In this document: piece by piece, positions 25,508-34,502 of the stretch
How positions within the stretch are numbered: position 1 is the stretch's first letter
How the letters are laid out: the number at the start of each line of letters is the position of its first letter
Assembly (NCBI GenBank): GCA_035378845.1
Contig: DAOSUP010000003.1
Coordinates: forward strand, 1-64,000
Reading direction: 5' to 3'
Length of the DNA stretch: 64,000 nt
DNA from: JAKOUL01 sp035378845
GTDB lineage: Bacteria; Dictyoglomota; Dictyoglomia; Dictyoglomales; Dictyoglomaceae
Notes under the pieces: generated by a model
Databases searched by the model: none
Told to the model about the DNA's origin: nothing
The model's input: the letters and a program-made list of their open reading frames with translations, nothing else
Translations under genes and position numbers: made by a program

Positions 25508-25536
25508 TTGAAATTCAAGGTAATATATGATATATT
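25508..25536 (+). promoter_or_regulatory. Sigma-A-type promoter for the 6S RNA
   Basis: TTGAAA at 25508-25513 and TATATT at 25531-25536 with 17-nt spacing. Start of transcription is expected near 25543-25548, which coincides with the first base of the RNA's closing stem. Confidence 0.65.
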
Positions 25537-25547
25537 CAAAGGTAGAA

Positions 25548-25716
25548 GGCCCTGCTGTGTACGTAGTGCAACTGTGGTCTTGGCTCAACACCTCTTCCAG
25601 GAGGCTGATCTCCTGGCTTGGGAGTGTGGCTCATAAGAGCTATATAACCAAGTTGGGGTAAGCCTAAAATTTTTGGGATGGGGCACGAAGACTTCGGCAC
25701 TACGGCATAGCGGGGC
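25548..25716 (+). ncRNA. ssrS: Probable 6S RNA
   Basis: A 169-nt non-coding stretch folds as 6S RNA should. A long closing stem pairs 25549-25559 (GCCCTGCTGTG) with 25706-25716 (CATAGCGGGGC), continued by CGTAGTGC with GCACTACG. The 3' side of the expected central bubble has a small GAAGACTTC hairpin, and the distal arm ends in a perfect 7-bp stem CCAGGAG/CTCCTGG. Four T residues follow the stem. 6S RNA mimics an open promoter and binds sigma-70-type RNA polymerase in stationary phase. Identification rests on structure only; there is no T-box or other riboswitch motif for alaS here. Confidence 0.75.
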
Positions 25717-25745
25717 TTTTAATAATTAAATTCTGTGAGGAGTAT

Positions 25746-28349
25746 ATGAAAACAAGTCAGGAGATTAGAGAAAAATTCATAAATTATTTTGTGAAAAACG
25801 GACATTTACATCTCCCAAGTGCATCGTTAGTTCCTGCTGATGATCCAACTCTCCTATTTACTACAGCAGGAATGGTGCCTTTTAAACCTTATTTCCTTGG
25901 ACAAGGCATACCTCCAAGCAGAAGGATAACTACAGTTCAAAAATGTTTTAGAACTACAGATGTAGAAAGGGTTGGAGTTACACCGAGACATCTTACTTTT
26001 CTTGAGATGCTTGGGAACTTTTCTTTTGGAGATTACTTTAAAAAAGAAGCTATTGGATTTGCTTATGAATTTTTGACAAAAGAGCTGGGAATTCCTGTAG
26101 AAAAACTTTGGATCTCGGTATACGAAGAAGATGACGAAGCTTTTGAAATATGGCACAGATTAATAGGTATTCCTAAGGAAAGAATAGTGAGATTAGGAAA
26201 AGAAGATAATTTCTGGGGTCCTCCAGGACCTATAGGTCCATGTGGTCCTTGTTCTGAAATATATTATGACTTTGGATCCAAAAATTCTGAAGATAAAAAT
26301 TGTAAGCCAGGAGATCCTTGTGATAGATTTATGGAGATATGGAATTTAGTTTTTATGTCCTACTATATGGATGAAAGTGGAAAATTATCCCCTCTCCCTA
26401 GAAAAAATATAGATACTGGGATGGGGCTTGAAAGAATAACTACAGTAGTTGAATGTGTAAGTAATGTTTTTGAAACAGACCTTTTTCAACCTATAATATT
26501 GGAGATAAGAAAAATTATTAATAATGCAGATACAACTACAGAGAGATTAATTGCAGATCATATTAGAGGAATAGTTTTCTTGATGAATGATGGAGTTGTA
26601 CCTACCAATGAAGGTAGAGGATATGTCTTAAGAAGATTAATAAGAAGAGCTTTAAGAAGGGTATATAAGTTTGGAAAGGAAGAACCTTTTCTTTACGAGC
26701 TTGTACCTTGTGTAGTAGATATAATGAAAGATGCATATCCAGAGTTAAAAGAAAGATCTGAATATATAAGGAAGATACTTATAAGGGAAGAAGAGCAGTT
26801 TTTAAGAACCTTAGAACAAGGTTTGAATTTACTGGAGATCTATTTTAAGGAAAATCAAAATAAAATTATATCTGGAGATTTTACTTTTAAGCTATATGAT
26901 ACTTATGGCTTTCCTGTAGAGCTAACTCAAGAAATAGCAGAAGAATCAGGATTTAAAGTTGATATAGATGGATTTAGCAGAGAGATGGAAAAACAAAAGG
27001 TAAGAGCAAGGCTGTCCACAGAAGAGAAAATTGAGAATGCTTCCATCTCTTTATCCGAGGAGGAAGTTTTTAATTTAGAAAAGATTTCACCTACCGAATT
27101 CGTAGGTTATGAACAGACTACTTCTCAAAGTAGGGTCATCTTCTTTTTAGGAGGGAATCATAATAAAGAGTTACTTCCTAATAACGAGGTATATTTTATT
27201 TTAGATAAGACACCTTTTTATGCAGAAAGTGGTGGACAGGTTTCTGATGTTGGTAAAGTTTATAATGATGAAACAGAAGTTGTGGTAAAAGATGTTAAAA
27301 AATTAGGTGAGAAATTTATAGTTCATAGAGGAGAAGTAGTAAAAGGAGTTTTTAAAGAAGGGATACAGATTATTGCTGAGATAGATAAGGAAAAAAGAGA
27401 GGCTACCAAAAGGCATCATACGGCTACTCATCTTCTACATTCAGCTTTGAGACAGATTTTAGGGAATCATGTAATGCAGGCAGGTTCTTTAGTAAACCCA
27501 GATTTTTTAAGGTTTGATTTTACTCATTATGCTACTCTTTCTGACAAAGAGATAGAACTTATTGAAAGAAAGGTAAATGAATATATTATATCTAACTATA
27601 AAACTGATAAGTTCTGGACTACTTTAGAAGAAGCAAGAAAAATGGGGGCTATTGCTTTATTTACAGAGAAATATCAAAAAGATGTGAGAGTAATCAAAAT
27701 AGATGATATAAGTATGGAGCTCTGTGGGGGAACTCATGTGGATTATACAGGAGAGATTGGATCTTTCTATATTCTTAAAGAAGAGGGAATAGGAAGTGGA
27801 ATTAGAAGAATCTTTGCTGTTTGTGGACTAAAAGCATGGGAGTATCAAAAAGAAAAAGATAATCTTTTGAAATCATTGTTTACTCTTTCTGGAGTAGGAA
27901 GTATAGAGGAATTATCTCAGAGATATGATAAACTTTTGAAAATATTAGAGGAGAAGGATAAAAAAATATCATCTTTGGAAGAAAAGATTATTAAAATAGA
28001 GGCAGAAAATCTTCTTAGTAAGATAGAGGAGTTAAATGGAGTTTCTTTCTTATGTGAAAGTACAGACTTTGAAGAAGAGAGTATTAGGAAGTTAGGCGAT
28101 CTTCTAAAGAGTAAGAAAGAGAATCTAGTGATTGTACTCTTTAAAGAGATGGATGAGAAAATAATAGGCTCTGTAATGGTAACCCCTAAGCTTATTAAAG
28201 ATGGATTTTCAGCTAAAGAGATAGTTAACTATTTAAGTAATAAATATTATGGAAAAGGTGGGGGAAGGGATAATCTTGCTCAGGTGAGCCTTCCTAAGAC
28301 TGATATTAGGGAGATAAGAGAAGATTTAAGACATCTTTTATCAAAATGA
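25746..28349 (+). CDS. alaS: Alanine-tRNA ligase
   Basis: 867-residue class II synthetase charging tRNA-Ala. The catalytic domain opens REKFINYFVKNGHLHLPSASLVP and contains TTAGMVPFKPYFLG and TDVERVG. The editing domain has the zinc motifs HHTATHLLH and CGGTHVDYTG near 560-670. The C-terminal part (about 710-867) has coiled coil followed by the C-Ala region with KYYGKGGGRDNLAQ. Full length for the family. The ATG follows GTGAGGAG. Confidence 0.97.
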   Translation: MKTSQEIREKFINYFVKNGHLHLPSASLVPADDPTLLFTTAGMVPFKPYFLGQGIPPSRRITTVQKCFRTTDVERVGVTPRHLTFLEMLGNFSFGDYFKKEAIGFAYEFLTKELGIPVEKLWISVYEEDDEAFEIWHRLIGIPKERIVRLGKEDNFWGPPGPIGPCGPCSEIYYDFGSKNSEDKNCKPGDPCDRFMEIWNLVFMSYYMDESGKLSPLPRKNIDTGMGLERITTVVECVSNVFETDLFQPIILEIRKIINNADTTTERLIADHIRGIVFLMNDGVVPTNEGRGYVLRRLIRRALRRVYKFGKEEPFLYELVPCVVDIMKDAYPELKERSEYIRKILIREEEQFLRTLEQGLNLLEIYFKENQNKIISGDFTFKLYDTYGFPVELTQEIAEESGFKVDIDGFSREMEKQKVRARLSTEEKIENASISLSEEEVFNLEKISPTEFVGYEQTTSQSRVIFFLGGNHNKELLPNNEVYFILDKTPFYAESGGQVSDVGKVYNDETEVVVKDVKKLGEKFIVHRGEVVKGVFKEGIQIIAEIDKEKREATKRHHTATHLLHSALRQILGNHVMQAGSLVNPDFLRFDFTHYATLSDKEIELIERKVNEYIISNYKTDKFWTTLEEARKMGAIALFTEKYQKDVRVIKIDDISMELCGGTHVDYTGEIGSFYILKEEGIGSGIRRIFAVCGLKAWEYQKEKDNLLKSLFTLSGVGSIEELSQRYDKLLKILEEKDKKISSLEEKIIKIEAENLLSKIEELNGVSFLCESTDFEEESIRKLGDLLKSKKENLVIVLFKEMDEKIIGSVMVTPKLIKDGFSAKEIVNYLSNKYYGKGGGRDNLAQVSLPKTDIREIREDLRHLLSK

Positions 28350-28774
28350 GTAGATTTATTGCTATAGATTGGGGAGAAAAATATATAGGACTTGCTATTT
28401 CAGATCCTCTTGGAATTATTGCTCAAGGCTTAGATGTTTGGGAGAGGGAAGATGATGATATATTCCTTAAGAAACTTTCTGAGCTAATAGAAAAGTATGA
28501 TGTTAAAGGTATAGTTATTGGTTTTCCTATCAGTTTAAAAGGGCATGAAAATGAAAAGACTGAAAAAGTTAAGAAGATAGCAAAAAAAATAAAGGATTCT
28601 CTTAAAATCCCAGTGTTTTTGGAAGATGAAAGGTTTACTACTATTGAAGCAGAAAAGATTCTTATAGATGGTAATATGAGGAGAGACAAAAGAAAGATAA
28701 TAAAAAATAAGCAAGCAGCTGTGATAATTCTTGAGAAGTTTCTTTCTTCTGTGAATCTTGACACTTTAGAATAA
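28346..28774 (+). CDS. ruvX: Putative pre-16S rRNA nuclease / Holliday junction resolvase-like
   Basis: 142-residue YqgF/RuvX-family RNase-H-fold protein. The first acidic strand IAIDWGEKYIGLAISDP and the C-terminal acidic motif EDERFTTIEAEK are visible, and VIGFPISLKG matches the conserved GxP loop. In E. coli the homologue processes 16S rRNA 5' ends; a resolvase role has been proposed in others. Overlaps alaS by 4 nt, a frequent pairing. Confidence 0.9.
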   Translation: MSRFIAIDWGEKYIGLAISDPLGIIAQGLDVWEREDDDIFLKKLSELIEKYDVKGIVIGFPISLKGHENEKTEKVKKIAKKIKDSLKIPVFLEDERFTTIEAEKILIDGNMRRDKRKIIKNKQAAVIILEKFLSSVNLDTLE

Positions 28775-28785
28775 AGATGGTTATA
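28756..28785 (+). promoter_or_regulatory. Strong sigma-A promoter for tRNA-Val and thrS
   Basis: Consensus TTGACA at 28756-28761 and TATAAT at 28780-28785, 18 nt apart. The -35 box lies within the last codons of ruvX. The start point would be about 28792, just before the tRNA. No other strong promoter is visible before the T-box, so it probably serves both. Confidence 0.75.
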
Positions 28786-28800
28786 ATTTTTCTTATATAT

Positions 28801-28875
28801 GGGCGCGTAGCTCAGTGGGAGAGCACTATCTTGACGCGGTAGGGGCCGGTGGTTCAATCCCACCCGCGCCCACCA
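28801..28875 (+). tRNA. trnV: tRNA-Val (anticodon GAC)
   Basis: A complete 75-nt cloverleaf. The acceptor stem GGGCGCG/CGCGCCC is perfect, D-stem GCTC/GAGC, anticodon stem CTATC/GGTAG with loop TTGACGC (anticodon GAC at 28833-28835), 5-nt variable loop, T-stem GGTGG/CCACC with TTCAATC. The discriminator is A and CCA is encoded (28873-28875). It reads GUC and GUU codons. Confidence 0.97.
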
Positions 28876-28884
28876 TAATGTAAA

Positions 28885-29125
28885 AACATTGAAAGAGGAA
28901 AGTAGTTTATTCTTAACTTACAGAGAGGGAGGATTAGAAGCTGGGAGTCCTTCTAAGTTAAGAATAGATGAACACCACCTCTCAGTTGCTTTACAAAAAT
29001 TCCTATAAAGAATGAGTAAGTAAAGCCGGATAATTCCGTTAAAGATTGAGAGCGGATCCTTTTGGGATCTAATTAAGGTGGAACCGCGGGAGACTCCCGC
29101 CCTTGTTGGGGTGGGAGTTTTTTGT
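28885..29125 (+). promoter_or_regulatory. T-box: T-box leader of thrS (threonine-specific)
   Basis: The hallmark T-box sequence AAGGTGGAACCGCG is at 29075-29088, before a terminator hairpin. Stem I has a basal helix AGAGG (28894-28898) with CCTCT (28978-28982) and a long helix TTCTTAACTT/AAGTTAAGAA. In the specifier loop the triplet ACC (28974-28976), a threonine codon followed by A, fits threonyl-tRNA. The UGGA in the T-box would pair with a tRNA 3' end UCCA. Uncharged tRNA-Thr is expected to stabilise the antiterminator and switch on thrS. Confidence 0.93.
29093..29123 (+). terminator. T-box regulated intrinsic terminator before thrS
   Basis: ACTCCCGCCC pairs with GGGGTGGGAGT around a short TTGTT loop, followed directly by a run of six T. 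It competes with the T-box antiterminator formed with AAGGTGGAACCGCG just upstream. Confidence 0.9.
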
Positions 29126-29160
29126 TTTATAAAATTAAAAGTTTTAGGAGGATAAATTAT

Positions 29161-31074
29161 ATGAGCTGGATTATGAAATGGAAGGACAAGATATGGAATA
29201 AGGAAGGTGATGTTTTAGAGGCTTTGAAAAAAGAGGGTTTACATAATATAGCCTTAGGGGTAAGAATTAGTGGAGAAATTTATGATCTTAATATTACCCC
29301 TGAGGATGGAAGTGTAGTAGAAATTCTTGATTGGGATGATCCTGAGGGAAGAGAGATTTATAGACATACGTCTTCACATATATTAGCTCATGCTGTTAAA
29401 GAGCTTTATCCTGAGGTTAAACTTGGAATTGGTCCAGCTATAGAAGATGGTTTTTATTACGACTTTTATCGGAAAGAACCTTTTACTCAAGAAGATCTCG
29501 CTAAAATAGAAGAAAAGATGCAAGAAATAATTAAAAAAGATATTCTTATAGAAAGGATTGAAGTATCAAGAGAAGAAGCAATAAAAATTCTTAAGGAGTT
29601 ATCAGAGGATTTTAAATTAGAACTTTTAGAACAGATCCCAGAAGAAGAAAAGATAGCATTTTATAGACAAGGGAATTTTATTGATCTTTGCAGAGGTCCT
29701 CATCTCTCATCTACAGGTAGGGTGAAAGCTTTTAAGCTCTTGAGTATTTCAGGCGCTTATTGGCGAGGAGACGAGAAAAATCCAATGTTCCAAAGAATAT
29801 ATGGTACCTCTTTTCTTACTGAGGAGGAGTTAAATAGATATTTAGAAGAAAGAGAGGAAGCTGCAAGAAGAGACCATAGAAAATTAGGAAGGGAGCTTGA
29901 GATATTTAGTACTTTTGAAGAAGCAGGTCCTGGACTTATTTTTTATCCTCCTAAAGGAGCTATATTGCGTCTAACAATTGAAGAGTTTGAAAAGAAGGAA
30001 CATCTAAAGAGAGGATATCTACCTGTGATTACCCCTCATTTGATGCAAGCGGAACTTTGGAAGAGATCTGGACATTGGGATAATTATCATGAGAATATGT
30101 TCTTTTTAGAAGTAGAGGATAAAGAATATGCCTTAAAACCTATGAATTGTCCTGGCCATATTCTTATATACAACTCTGATATTCGTAGTTATAGAGATCT
30201 TCCGCTTAGATTTTTTGAAATGGGGACTGTATATAGATACGAAAGATCTGGAGTCCTGTATGGTTTAGAAAGATCTCGTGGATTTACTCAGGATGATGCT
30301 CATATTTTCTGTACTCAGGAACAGTTGGAAGATGAGATAAAAGGAGTTTTAGATTTTGTATTCTTTATGTTAGAGAGTTTTGGATTAAAAGAGTATCAAA
30401 TTGTATTATCTACAAAACCTGAGAAGTATATAGGCTCTGATGAGATATGGGAAAAGGCTACTATGGCTCTGAAAAATGCTCTTGATTCCTTGGAATTGGA
30501 ATATAAGATAGCTGAAGGAGAAGGAGCCTTTTATGGACCTAAGATTGATGTAGGGTTAAAGGGACTTCTGGGTAAAGTTTGGCAGGGTCCAACTATTCAA
30601 GTAGATTTTAATTTACCTGAGAGATTTGATCTAACTTATGATGCTCCTGATGGGACGAGGAAGAGACCTGTAATGATACATAGAGCTATCCTTGGATCTT
30701 ATGAAAGATTCATAGGTATTCTTATAGAATACTATGGGGGGAGATTTCCTCTCTGGCTTGCTCCTGTTCAAATCAAACTTATTCCTATTTCAGAGAGACA
30801 TAATGATTATGCTATTAAAATAGCAAAAATTATGAAAGAAAATGACTTTAGAGTAGAAATAGATTTAGATCAGGCTAAGTTAAATTATAAGATTAGAAAA
30901 GCAATTTCTGAAAAAATACCTTATATATTTATAATAGGTGATAAGGAAAAGGAAGAAGGTAAAGTGAGTGTAAGAACATATAATAAAGATTTAGGCAGCT
31001 TTAAGCTTGAAAAAATTACTGAGTTACTTTCTGAAGAAGTGAAAAGTAAAAAAGTAGGAGGTTTTGAACTGTGA
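29161..31074 (+). CDS. thrS: Threonine-tRNA ligase
   Basis: 637-residue class II synthetase charging tRNA-Thr. A short TGS-like region (about 1-60) is followed by the editing domain (HTSSHILAHAVKELYP, later DLCRGPHLSSTG), the catalytic core with zinc ligands in KPMNCPGHILIY and motif 2 near YRYERSGVLYGLERSRGFTQ (quoted in part), and the anticodon domain starting PLWLAPVQIKLIPIS. ATG 29161 follows TTAGGAGGAT; an upstream in-frame ATG at 29122 lies inside the terminator region and is unlikely. Controlled by the T-box. Confidence 0.97.
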   Translation: MSWIMKWKDKIWNKEGDVLEALKKEGLHNIALGVRISGEIYDLNITPEDGSVVEILDWDDPEGREIYRHTSSHILAHAVKELYPEVKLGIGPAIEDGFYYDFYRKEPFTQEDLAKIEEKMQEIIKKDILIERIEVSREEAIKILKELSEDFKLELLEQIPEEEKIAFYRQGNFIDLCRGPHLSSTGRVKAFKLLSISGAYWRGDEKNPMFQRIYGTSFLTEEELNRYLEEREEAARRDHRKLGRELEIFSTFEEAGPGLIFYPPKGAILRLTIEEFEKKEHLKRGYLPVITPHLMQAELWKRSGHWDNYHENMFFLEVEDKEYALKPMNCPGHILIYNSDIRSYRDLPLRFFEMGTVYRYERSGVLYGLERSRGFTQDDAHIFCTQEQLEDEIKGVLDFVFFMLESFGLKEYQIVLSTKPEKYIGSDEIWEKATMALKNALDSLELEYKIAEGEGAFYGPKIDVGLKGLLGKVWQGPTIQVDFNLPERFDLTYDAPDGTRKRPVMIHRAILGSYERFIGILIEYYGGRFPLWLAPVQIKLIPISERHNDYAIKIAKIMKENDFRVEIDLDQAKLNYKIRKAISEKIPYIFIIGDKEKEEGKVSVRTYNKDLGSFKLEKITELLSEEVKSKKVGGFEL

Positions 31075-31838
31075 GCTTCAAAATACTTCTAACATTTTGG
31101 TTTTTCTTATTAGGAAGTGCGGTTGGAAGTTTTTTAAATGTTTTAATATACAGACTTCCTCGTGAAGAGTCTATAGTCTTTCCACCATCTCATTGTACTT
31201 CTTGTAATGCAAGGTTAAAACCTAAGGATCTTATTCCTATATTAAGTTATATTTTCTTGAGAGGAAAATGTAGATACTGTGGAGCTAAAATCTCTTGGAG
31301 ATACCCAATGGTAGAGTTTGTTTCGGCAATTTTTTTTACTACAGTATTTTGGATTTATGGATTTTCTTTTTTTTCTCTTAAATTATTAGTCCTTTTTTCT
31401 CTCTGTCTGCCTATATTTTTTATTGATCTTAAGCATATGATTATTCCTGACGTGCTTTCTTTAGGAGGATTAGGAATAGGGCTACTTATTTCATTTATAG
31501 AAGGTTCCTTTTATGATAAATTTTTAGGGACTGTCGCTTTTGGGGGCATTCTTCTTTTAATTTATATATTAGCTCTTCTTATTTTTAAGGAAGAAGGAAT
31601 GGGACAGGGAGATATAAAATTAGGGTTGATGTTAGGAAGCTTTTTGGGATTGAGATTATCAATTCTTTCTCTATTTCTCAGCTATCTTATAGGAGGGATT
31701 TTTTCTATTCTTTTTTTGCTGTTTAAATCAAAAAATCTTAAGGCAGCTCTTCCCTTTGGTCCATTCCTTATTATAGGTGCAACGATATCTATATTTTGGG
31801 GAGATATGATTATTAGGTTTTATTTCTCTCTTTTATGA
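31071..31838 (+). CDS. pilD: Prepilin peptidase (type IV leader peptidase)
   Basis: 255-residue integral membrane aspartyl protease (A24A) that cleaves prepilins and usually N-methylates the new terminus. The N-terminal domain has the motif GSFLNVLIYRLPR and a zinc-like set of Cys pairs (CTSC and CRYC). Catalytic Asp residues are in FIDLKHMIIPD and the GxGD-type motif GMGQGDIKLG. About seven hydrophobic helices are visible. Start is GTG in a 4-nt overlap with thrS, with GTAGGAGG upstream. Its substrates are likely the pilin-like proteins encoded next. Confidence 0.93.
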   Translation: MSFKILLTFWFFLLGSAVGSFLNVLIYRLPREESIVFPPSHCTSCNARLKPKDLIPILSYIFLRGKCRYCGAKISWRYPMVEFVSAIFFTTVFWIYGFSFFSLKLLVLFSLCLPIFFIDLKHMIIPDVLSLGGLGIGLLISFIEGSFYDKFLGTVAFGGILLLIYILALLIFKEEGMGQGDIKLGLMLGSFLGLRLSILSLFLSYLIGGIFSILFLLFKSKNLKAALPFGPFLIIGATISIFWGDMIIRFYFSLL

Positions 31839-32320
31839 TCTTTATGAGAGATAGAGAAGGTTTTACCTTAATTGAGCTTTTAATAGTTTGTTCTATTATA
31901 TCTTTTCTCCTTTATATGAGTGTTTCATGGGGTATTTCCTATATTCAAAGCTGGAAACTTACAAGATCTGCTTTAACAATTCTAAGAAAAATTAGTGAAT
32001 TAAGAGACACATCCTTTTCTTATGGAGAGAATACCCCAGACATGATTTATTTTTATCCTGCTATTGATTTAGTGGTTTGGAAAACTTTTAATTCTGATAA
32101 AAATAAATACGAGGTGAAGGAAAGCTACAGTTTTTTGGAAGAAAAAATAGATTTAGTCTCTGCAACTTTTGGGGATAATAATTACATTTATTTTACGCGT
32201 ATTGGAACCCCTTCATCAGGAGGAACTATTGCCTTAGGTATAAAAAATTTGAGAAAATATATTATAATAACTCCAGCAACGGGGAGGGTATATTTAAGTG
32301 ATAAGATGCCTGAATACTAG
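31835..32320 (+). CDS. Minor pilin-like protein (GspH/FimT type)
   Basis: 161-residue protein with a class III prepilin signal: a short charged leader ending REG, then FTLIELLIVCSIISFLLY. Processing is expected after Gly, with Glu at +5. The rest is a small soluble domain without recognisable motifs. First of four consecutive pilin-like genes in the H-I-J-K order of type II secretion and type IV pilus tip complexes. ATG 31844 is an alternative start. Confidence 0.8.
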   Translation: MIFMRDREGFTLIELLIVCSIISFLLYMSVSWGISYIQSWKLTRSALTILRKISELRDTSFSYGENTPDMIYFYPAIDLVVWKTFNSDKNKYEVKESYSFLEEKIDLVSATFGDNNYIYFTRIGTPSSGGTIALGIKNLRKYIIITPATGRVYLSDKMPEY

Positions 32321-32690
32321 TAAAATTGAGGGATTTACGATACTTGAAGCTCTTATTGCGGGGGGTTTACTTCTTATAGGAGTTTTTGGTATTTCCCAAA
32401 TATACTTTTTTACTTTTTTTAATACTCCTAAGATAGAAAACATTAATAGAGTTAATTATATTCTTTCTAAGGAGGCTGAAATGCTCCTTATAAAAAGTTA
32501 TACCACATTAGATTCTTACATATCTTCAAACTATCCTAAGGTTATTTCTGATGTTGCTTCTACAATTACTGTTACTTGTGAAGGGCATAACATATTTACA
32601 TGGGGAAGGCTTTTAAAACTTTCTGCTACTTGGGAAGAAGGGACCGAAAATAAAACTATGACTATTGAGCTTTTCAAAGCGAAATTATGA
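32298..32690 (+). CDS. Minor pilin-like protein (GspI/PilV type)
   Basis: 130-residue prepilin-like protein. The cleavage motif is IEG/FTILEALIAGGLLLIG, with Glu at +5. The only reasonable start is GTG at 32298, 23 nt inside the preceding gene. The C-terminal domain is short and strand-rich. Assignment as the I-type component is from size and order. Confidence 0.75.
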   Translation: MIRCLNTSKIEGFTILEALIAGGLLLIGVFGISQIYFFTFFNTPKIENINRVNYILSKEAEMLLIKSYTTLDSYISSNYPKVISDVASTITVTCEGHNIFTWGRLLKLSATWEEGTENKTMTIELFKAKL

Positions 32691-33241
32691 AAAAGGGATT
32701 TACAATAATAGAGCTACTTGTAGGGATAACTATTTCTGCCATAATAATAACTATAGTGGTTAGTTCTTTGACTATTGGATTAAAAAGCTATCAATTTGTT
32801 AGTAAAAAGGTTGAGTATCAACGAAATGCAAGATTAGTTGCCGAAAGGCTAATTCGTGAGGTTAAAAAAGCCTCTTTTATAGATCCTGTTTCTGATGGAG
32901 GTAATTTAATCTTTAGCTATACCCTTTATGATTTTAGTTCTAATCCTATTACTTCTACACTTTTTGTAGTGAGATATTACGTTGATAATAGAGGGATACT
33001 AAGAAGGCAAGTAAAACAAGGTAATTTATGGGTAGGAAATAATCCTCTTACAGAGAATGATATAAAAGTTATTTTACCAACTTTTTATTACTATAATGAC
33101 TCAGGAGTTTTAACTTCTTCCAAAGATGCTTCTTGGATACAAGTTCTTCTTAAGCTTGATGGAAATATGGATGACATTCCTGATTATACTTTAACATCTA
33201 CTATCTTTTTACCTGTAAAAAGTGTATACTTTCTTAAGTGA
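32687..33241 (+). CDS. Minor pilin-like protein (GspJ/PilW type)
   Basis: 184-residue protein with a very short leader MKKG followed by FTIIELLVGITISAIIITIV, so cleavage is expected after Gly4 with Glu at +5. The region ARLVAERLIREVKKASF after the helix is typical of PilW/GspJ pseudopilins. Overlaps the previous gene by 4 nt. Confidence 0.8.
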   Translation: MKKGFTIIELLVGITISAIIITIVVSSLTIGLKSYQFVSKKVEYQRNARLVAERLIREVKKASFIDPVSDGGNLIFSYTLYDFSSNPITSTLFVVRYYVDNRGILRRQVKQGNLWVGNNPLTENDIKVILPTFYYYNDSGVLTSSKDASWIQVLLKLDGNMDDIPDYTLTSTIFLPVKSVYFLK

Positions 33242-33250
33242 GAGTAGTGC

Positions 33251-34432
33251 ATGAGAGAAAAAGGGCAATTAATCTTTGCGGTAATTATTCTAATATTTAT
33301 TTTCCTCTTAGGAGGAATAATTATAGAGCTTATGCCTTCTGAAAAACTTCTTTCAAGAAGATTAGTAGATAGCACACAAGCTTTCTATTTAGCTCAATCA
33401 GGGCTTCAGCAAGCGATATATTTTGTAAACTCAGACCCTGATCTAAAAACCTTAGCTCTTTCAGTAAGAAAATTTAGTGATGGTGCCTTATTATCCTATA
33501 CTATTACGGAAAACTCAGGAAGATTTATATCTAACTCTTATACTTCAAGTGTTTCTGCAGGAGAATATTTAGTAGCAGTTTCTTATTTCCTTTCTAAAAT
33601 TAATTCGGGGGGTATTCTTGTGGACTATCCTGTATATAGAATAAGGAGTGAAGGATATGTACCTCAAGTTAGTAAATATAGCGCTAAAAGAGGTGTTGAA
33701 ATTTATGGAAATAATACAGAAATAAATCTTGATCCTTTCAAATTTGCGATTTTTGCCGGTAATTCTGTAAATTTTTCTGGAAATGCTGCAGTTATTGAGG
33801 GGGAAAGACTCTCTGATGGAAGTTTTGATACTGCCATCTATTCTAATGGTCCTATAGGAGACAGGTACCCTTTTATTAATGGTACTTCCTCACCTCAATT
33901 AGGGAAAGATATTATTGAGAATGACACTACTCTCGCTATGCCTGTTTTAAATGAGGACTATTTGAAGAAAACCGCTAAAAGACAAGGTTTGTACAGATCT
34001 GGAAGTGGGATAGATTTAAATAATGTGATAGATTTTGCTAAACAGAATCCTAACTGGTATAATGATATCACAAATACTTGGTCAACTTGGTCCTTAGTAA
34101 TTTATATTGATGGTTCTGCAGAGATGTCAGGTGATACAAGGTTTCAAGGATTTGTAATAATAAAAGGGGATATAAAGATAACAGGTACAGGGAATAAGAT
34201 TAAGGGTATTTTTTATGCATCAAGCTTAGACTCTATAGCAGAGGGTCTTTCTATATATGGAGATCCTATAATTGAAGGTGTTAGCTTATGTGAATCAATA
34301 AATATTAGGGGTAACAGTACTATAAGACATAAAAAGGATTATATAGAAAAAGTTATGAATTATCATGGTGTTTCAAATGTTGTTCAGGCTACAAAAACAA
34401 AATTTAGAGTTCTCTCTTGGCAAGAATATTAA
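33251..34432 (+). CDS. PilX/GspK-like pilus assembly protein with extended repeat domain
   Basis: 393-residue protein with an N-terminal hydrophobic helix after MREKG (QLIFAVIILIFIFLLGGI) and then AFYLAQSGLQQAIYFV, which matches PilX N-terminal regions. It lacks Glu at +5, as GspK-type tip proteins often do. The C-terminal half (about 160-370) has repeated short G/S/N-rich strands (AIFAGNSVNFSGNAAV, QGFVIIKGDIKITG, SIYGDPIIEG), resembling a beta-helix. It closes the minor pilin set. Confidence 0.75.
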   Translation: MREKGQLIFAVIILIFIFLLGGIIIELMPSEKLLSRRLVDSTQAFYLAQSGLQQAIYFVNSDPDLKTLALSVRKFSDGALLSYTITENSGRFISNSYTSSVSAGEYLVAVSYFLSKINSGGILVDYPVYRIRSEGYVPQVSKYSAKRGVEIYGNNTEINLDPFKFAIFAGNSVNFSGNAAVIEGERLSDGSFDTAIYSNGPIGDRYPFINGTSSPQLGKDIIENDTTLAMPVLNEDYLKKTAKRQGLYRSGSGIDLNNVIDFAKQNPNWYNDITNTWSTWSLVIYIDGSAEMSGDTRFQGFVIIKGDIKITGTGNKIKGIFYASSLDSIAEGLSIYGDPIIEGVSLCESINIRGNSTIRHKKDYIEKVMNYHGVSNVVQATKTKFRVLSWQEY

Positions 34433-34438
34433 AAAGCA

Positions 34439-34467
34439 TTGCAATTTATAAAGAGTTATAATAGAAT
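34439..34467 (+). promoter_or_regulatory. Possible promoter for pilMNOPQ
   Basis: TTGCAA at 34439-34444 and TAGAAT at 34462-34467 with 17-nt spacing, in the 70-nt gap before pilM. A TATAAT is also present at 34457-34462 but lacks a well-placed -35 box. Confidence 0.45.
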
Positions 34468-34502
34468 AAATTTCAGTTAAGAAGGGGTTGAAAGGAGGAA
34501 GG

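Noticed and set aside
25548..25745. Alanine T-box or other riboswitch for alaS
   Set aside because: There is no AAGGTGGAACCGCG-type T-box and no antiterminator/terminator pair; the fold fits 6S RNA better.
28423..28863. A 146-codon minus-strand ORF across ruvX and the tRNA
   Set aside because: Its N-terminus is the reverse complement of tRNA-Val, a classic spurious translation, and the rest is antisense to ruvX.
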